A DNA stretch of 6,578 nucleotides from an uncultured Bacteroidales bacterium (GTDB lineage: Bacteria; Bacteroidota; Bacteroidia; Bacteroidales; Marinilabiliaceae): contig CAKVCS010000059.1 of the NCBI GenBank assembly GCA_934725785.1, forward strand, positions 1 to 6,578, in the 5' to 3' direction. Made by a program: the position numbers and the translations under genes. The notes under the pieces were generated by a model. That model saw only the letters and a program-made list of their open reading frames with translations. It was not told the origin of the DNA and made no database searches. This document shows, piece after piece, positions 5,855 through 6,578 of the stretch (position 1 is the first letter of the stretch; every line of letters begins with the position of its first letter).

Positions 5855-6578
5855 ATGCCTATTTCGGTTGTTATAAACACGTATAATGCGGAGCGTTGGC
5901 TGCGCGAGGTCCTTGAGTCGGTCAAGATGTTCGACGAGGTGGTCGTATGCGATATGGAAAGTACCGACTCCACATTGTCAATAGCCGAGGAGTTCGGGTG
6001 TAAAATAGTGAAGTTTCCCAAAAACGGGATTTCGATATGCGAGCCCGCTCGAAACACTGCCATTCAGGCTGCACAGAACGAATGGGTGCTTGTCGTTGAC
6101 GCCGACGAGGTCGTGACTCCGCAGCTTCGCGAATATCTCTATGCTCGCATCTCAGAGCCAGGATGTCCCGATGGGCTGTATGTGGCGCGCAAAAACCATA
6201 TGTTGGGGATATTTGTCAAGTCGTCCTACCCCGACTACCAGCTCAGGTTCTTCCGTAAGAGCATCACGTTTTGGCCTCCGCTTATTCATTCCGTTCCACA
6301 GGTTAATGGCGTCGTCGGGCACATCCCAAAAGATAACATGGATATGGCTCTTATCCATCTGGCCGGGAATGCTTCGTCTATTTACGCCAAGATGAACCAG
6401 TATACGGACAATGAGGTGTCAAGGCGTGGCGGTAAGAATGTCACGGTGGCAAACCTCTTCTTCGAGCCTTTCTTCCGCTTCTTCAAGTACTATATACTTA
6501 AAGGAGGTGTCTTTGCCGGCCGTTGGGGCTTCATCCAGTCTTGCAACAATGCCATCTACAAGTATATGACCCTTGTCA
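5855..6578 (+). CDS. WaaE-like family-2 glycosyltransferase, extreme 3' end off the window
   Basis: A cytoplasmic GT2 enzyme resembling the WaaE/KdtX group, whose best-known member adds glucose to the inner-core heptose of lipopolysaccharide. The frame has 241 codons and no stop before the edge; relatives are about 250 residues, so nearly all is present. It starts MPISVVINTYNAERWL (1-16). Next come VVVCDMESTDSTLSIAEEFG (29-48), EPARNTAI (63-70), WVLVVDADEVVTP with the DXD-type motif (77-89), YPDYQLRFFR (125-134) and MALIHL plus YAKMNQYTDNE (164-187). The aromatic C-terminal stretch FFEPFFRFFKYYILKGG (202-218) is typical of the group and probably binds the membrane. ATG 5855 is the first possible start, because an in-frame TAA lies at 5840-5842. 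It is divergent from the minus-strand glycosyltransferases. The leader has no Shine-Dalgarno. The actual sugar is unknown. Confidence 0.92.
   Translation, partial: MPISVVINTYNAERWLREVLESVKMFDEVVVCDMESTDSTLSIAEEFGCKIVKFPKNGISICEPARNTAIQAAQNEWVLVVDADEVVTPQLREYLYARISEPGCPDGLYVARKNHMLGIFVKSSYPDYQLRFFRKSITFWPPLIHSVPQVNGVVGHIPKDNMDMALIHLAGNASSIYAKMNQYTDNEVSRRGGKNVTVANLFFEPFFRFFKYYILKGGVFAGRWGFIQSCNNAIYKYMTLV

Noticed and set aside
5776..6063. A 95-codon minus-strand frame across the divergent region
   Set aside because: It is antisense to the conserved N-terminus of the WaaE-like glycosyltransferase and has no recognisable feature.

Overview
The window looks like chromosome from a member of the Bacteroidota, most likely a Bacteroidales species of the Prevotella/Muribaculum type. 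The evidence is a capsule-assembly Wzi-like outer-membrane protein of the form common in that phylum, starts that mostly lack Shine-Dalgarno sequences and sit behind A-rich leaders, and promoter elements that fit the Bacteroidota pattern TTTG / TAnnTTTG. Base composition is moderate and uneven. No RNA gene, transposase, integrase, CRISPR array or toxin-antitoxin pair is visible.

Layout, left to right. (1) Positions 1-1670, minus strand: a TetR-type repressor (1047-1670) followed 41 bp downstream by a TolC-family outer-membrane efflux protein (1-1005, running off the left edge). This is the front of a drug- or solute-efflux operon; a periplasmic adaptor and an RND pump probably follow outside the window, but that is inference. 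The repressor has a candidate promoter, and a 7-bp-arm inverted repeat over its -33 box is a plausible operator. (2) Positions 1887-3602, plus strand: a secreted Wzi-family outer-membrane protein, divergent from the repressor. (3) Positions 3758-5715, minus strand: two different family-2 glycosyltransferases, 3758-4759 and 4897-5715, separated by 137 bp. (4) Position 5855 to the right edge, plus strand: a third family-2 glycosyltransferase of the WaaE-like type, divergent from the second and missing only its extreme C-terminus.

Functionally there are two blocks. The left one is an auto-regulated efflux module. The right one is a surface-polysaccharide block: three cytoplasmic sugar transferases that would build lipopolysaccharide core/O-antigen or capsule, plus a Wzi-like protein that in other bacteria holds capsule on the outer membrane. 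Acceptor, sugar and linkage cannot be read from the sequence.

The most interesting signal is compositional. Third-position GC falls from about 75-85% in the first half of the Wzi gene to about 50% near position 2750. It stays low through the first minus-strand glycosyltransferase and recovers in the next one. This fits replacement of part of a variable surface-polysaccharide locus by recombination inside the Wzi gene. I found no convincing undescribed system.
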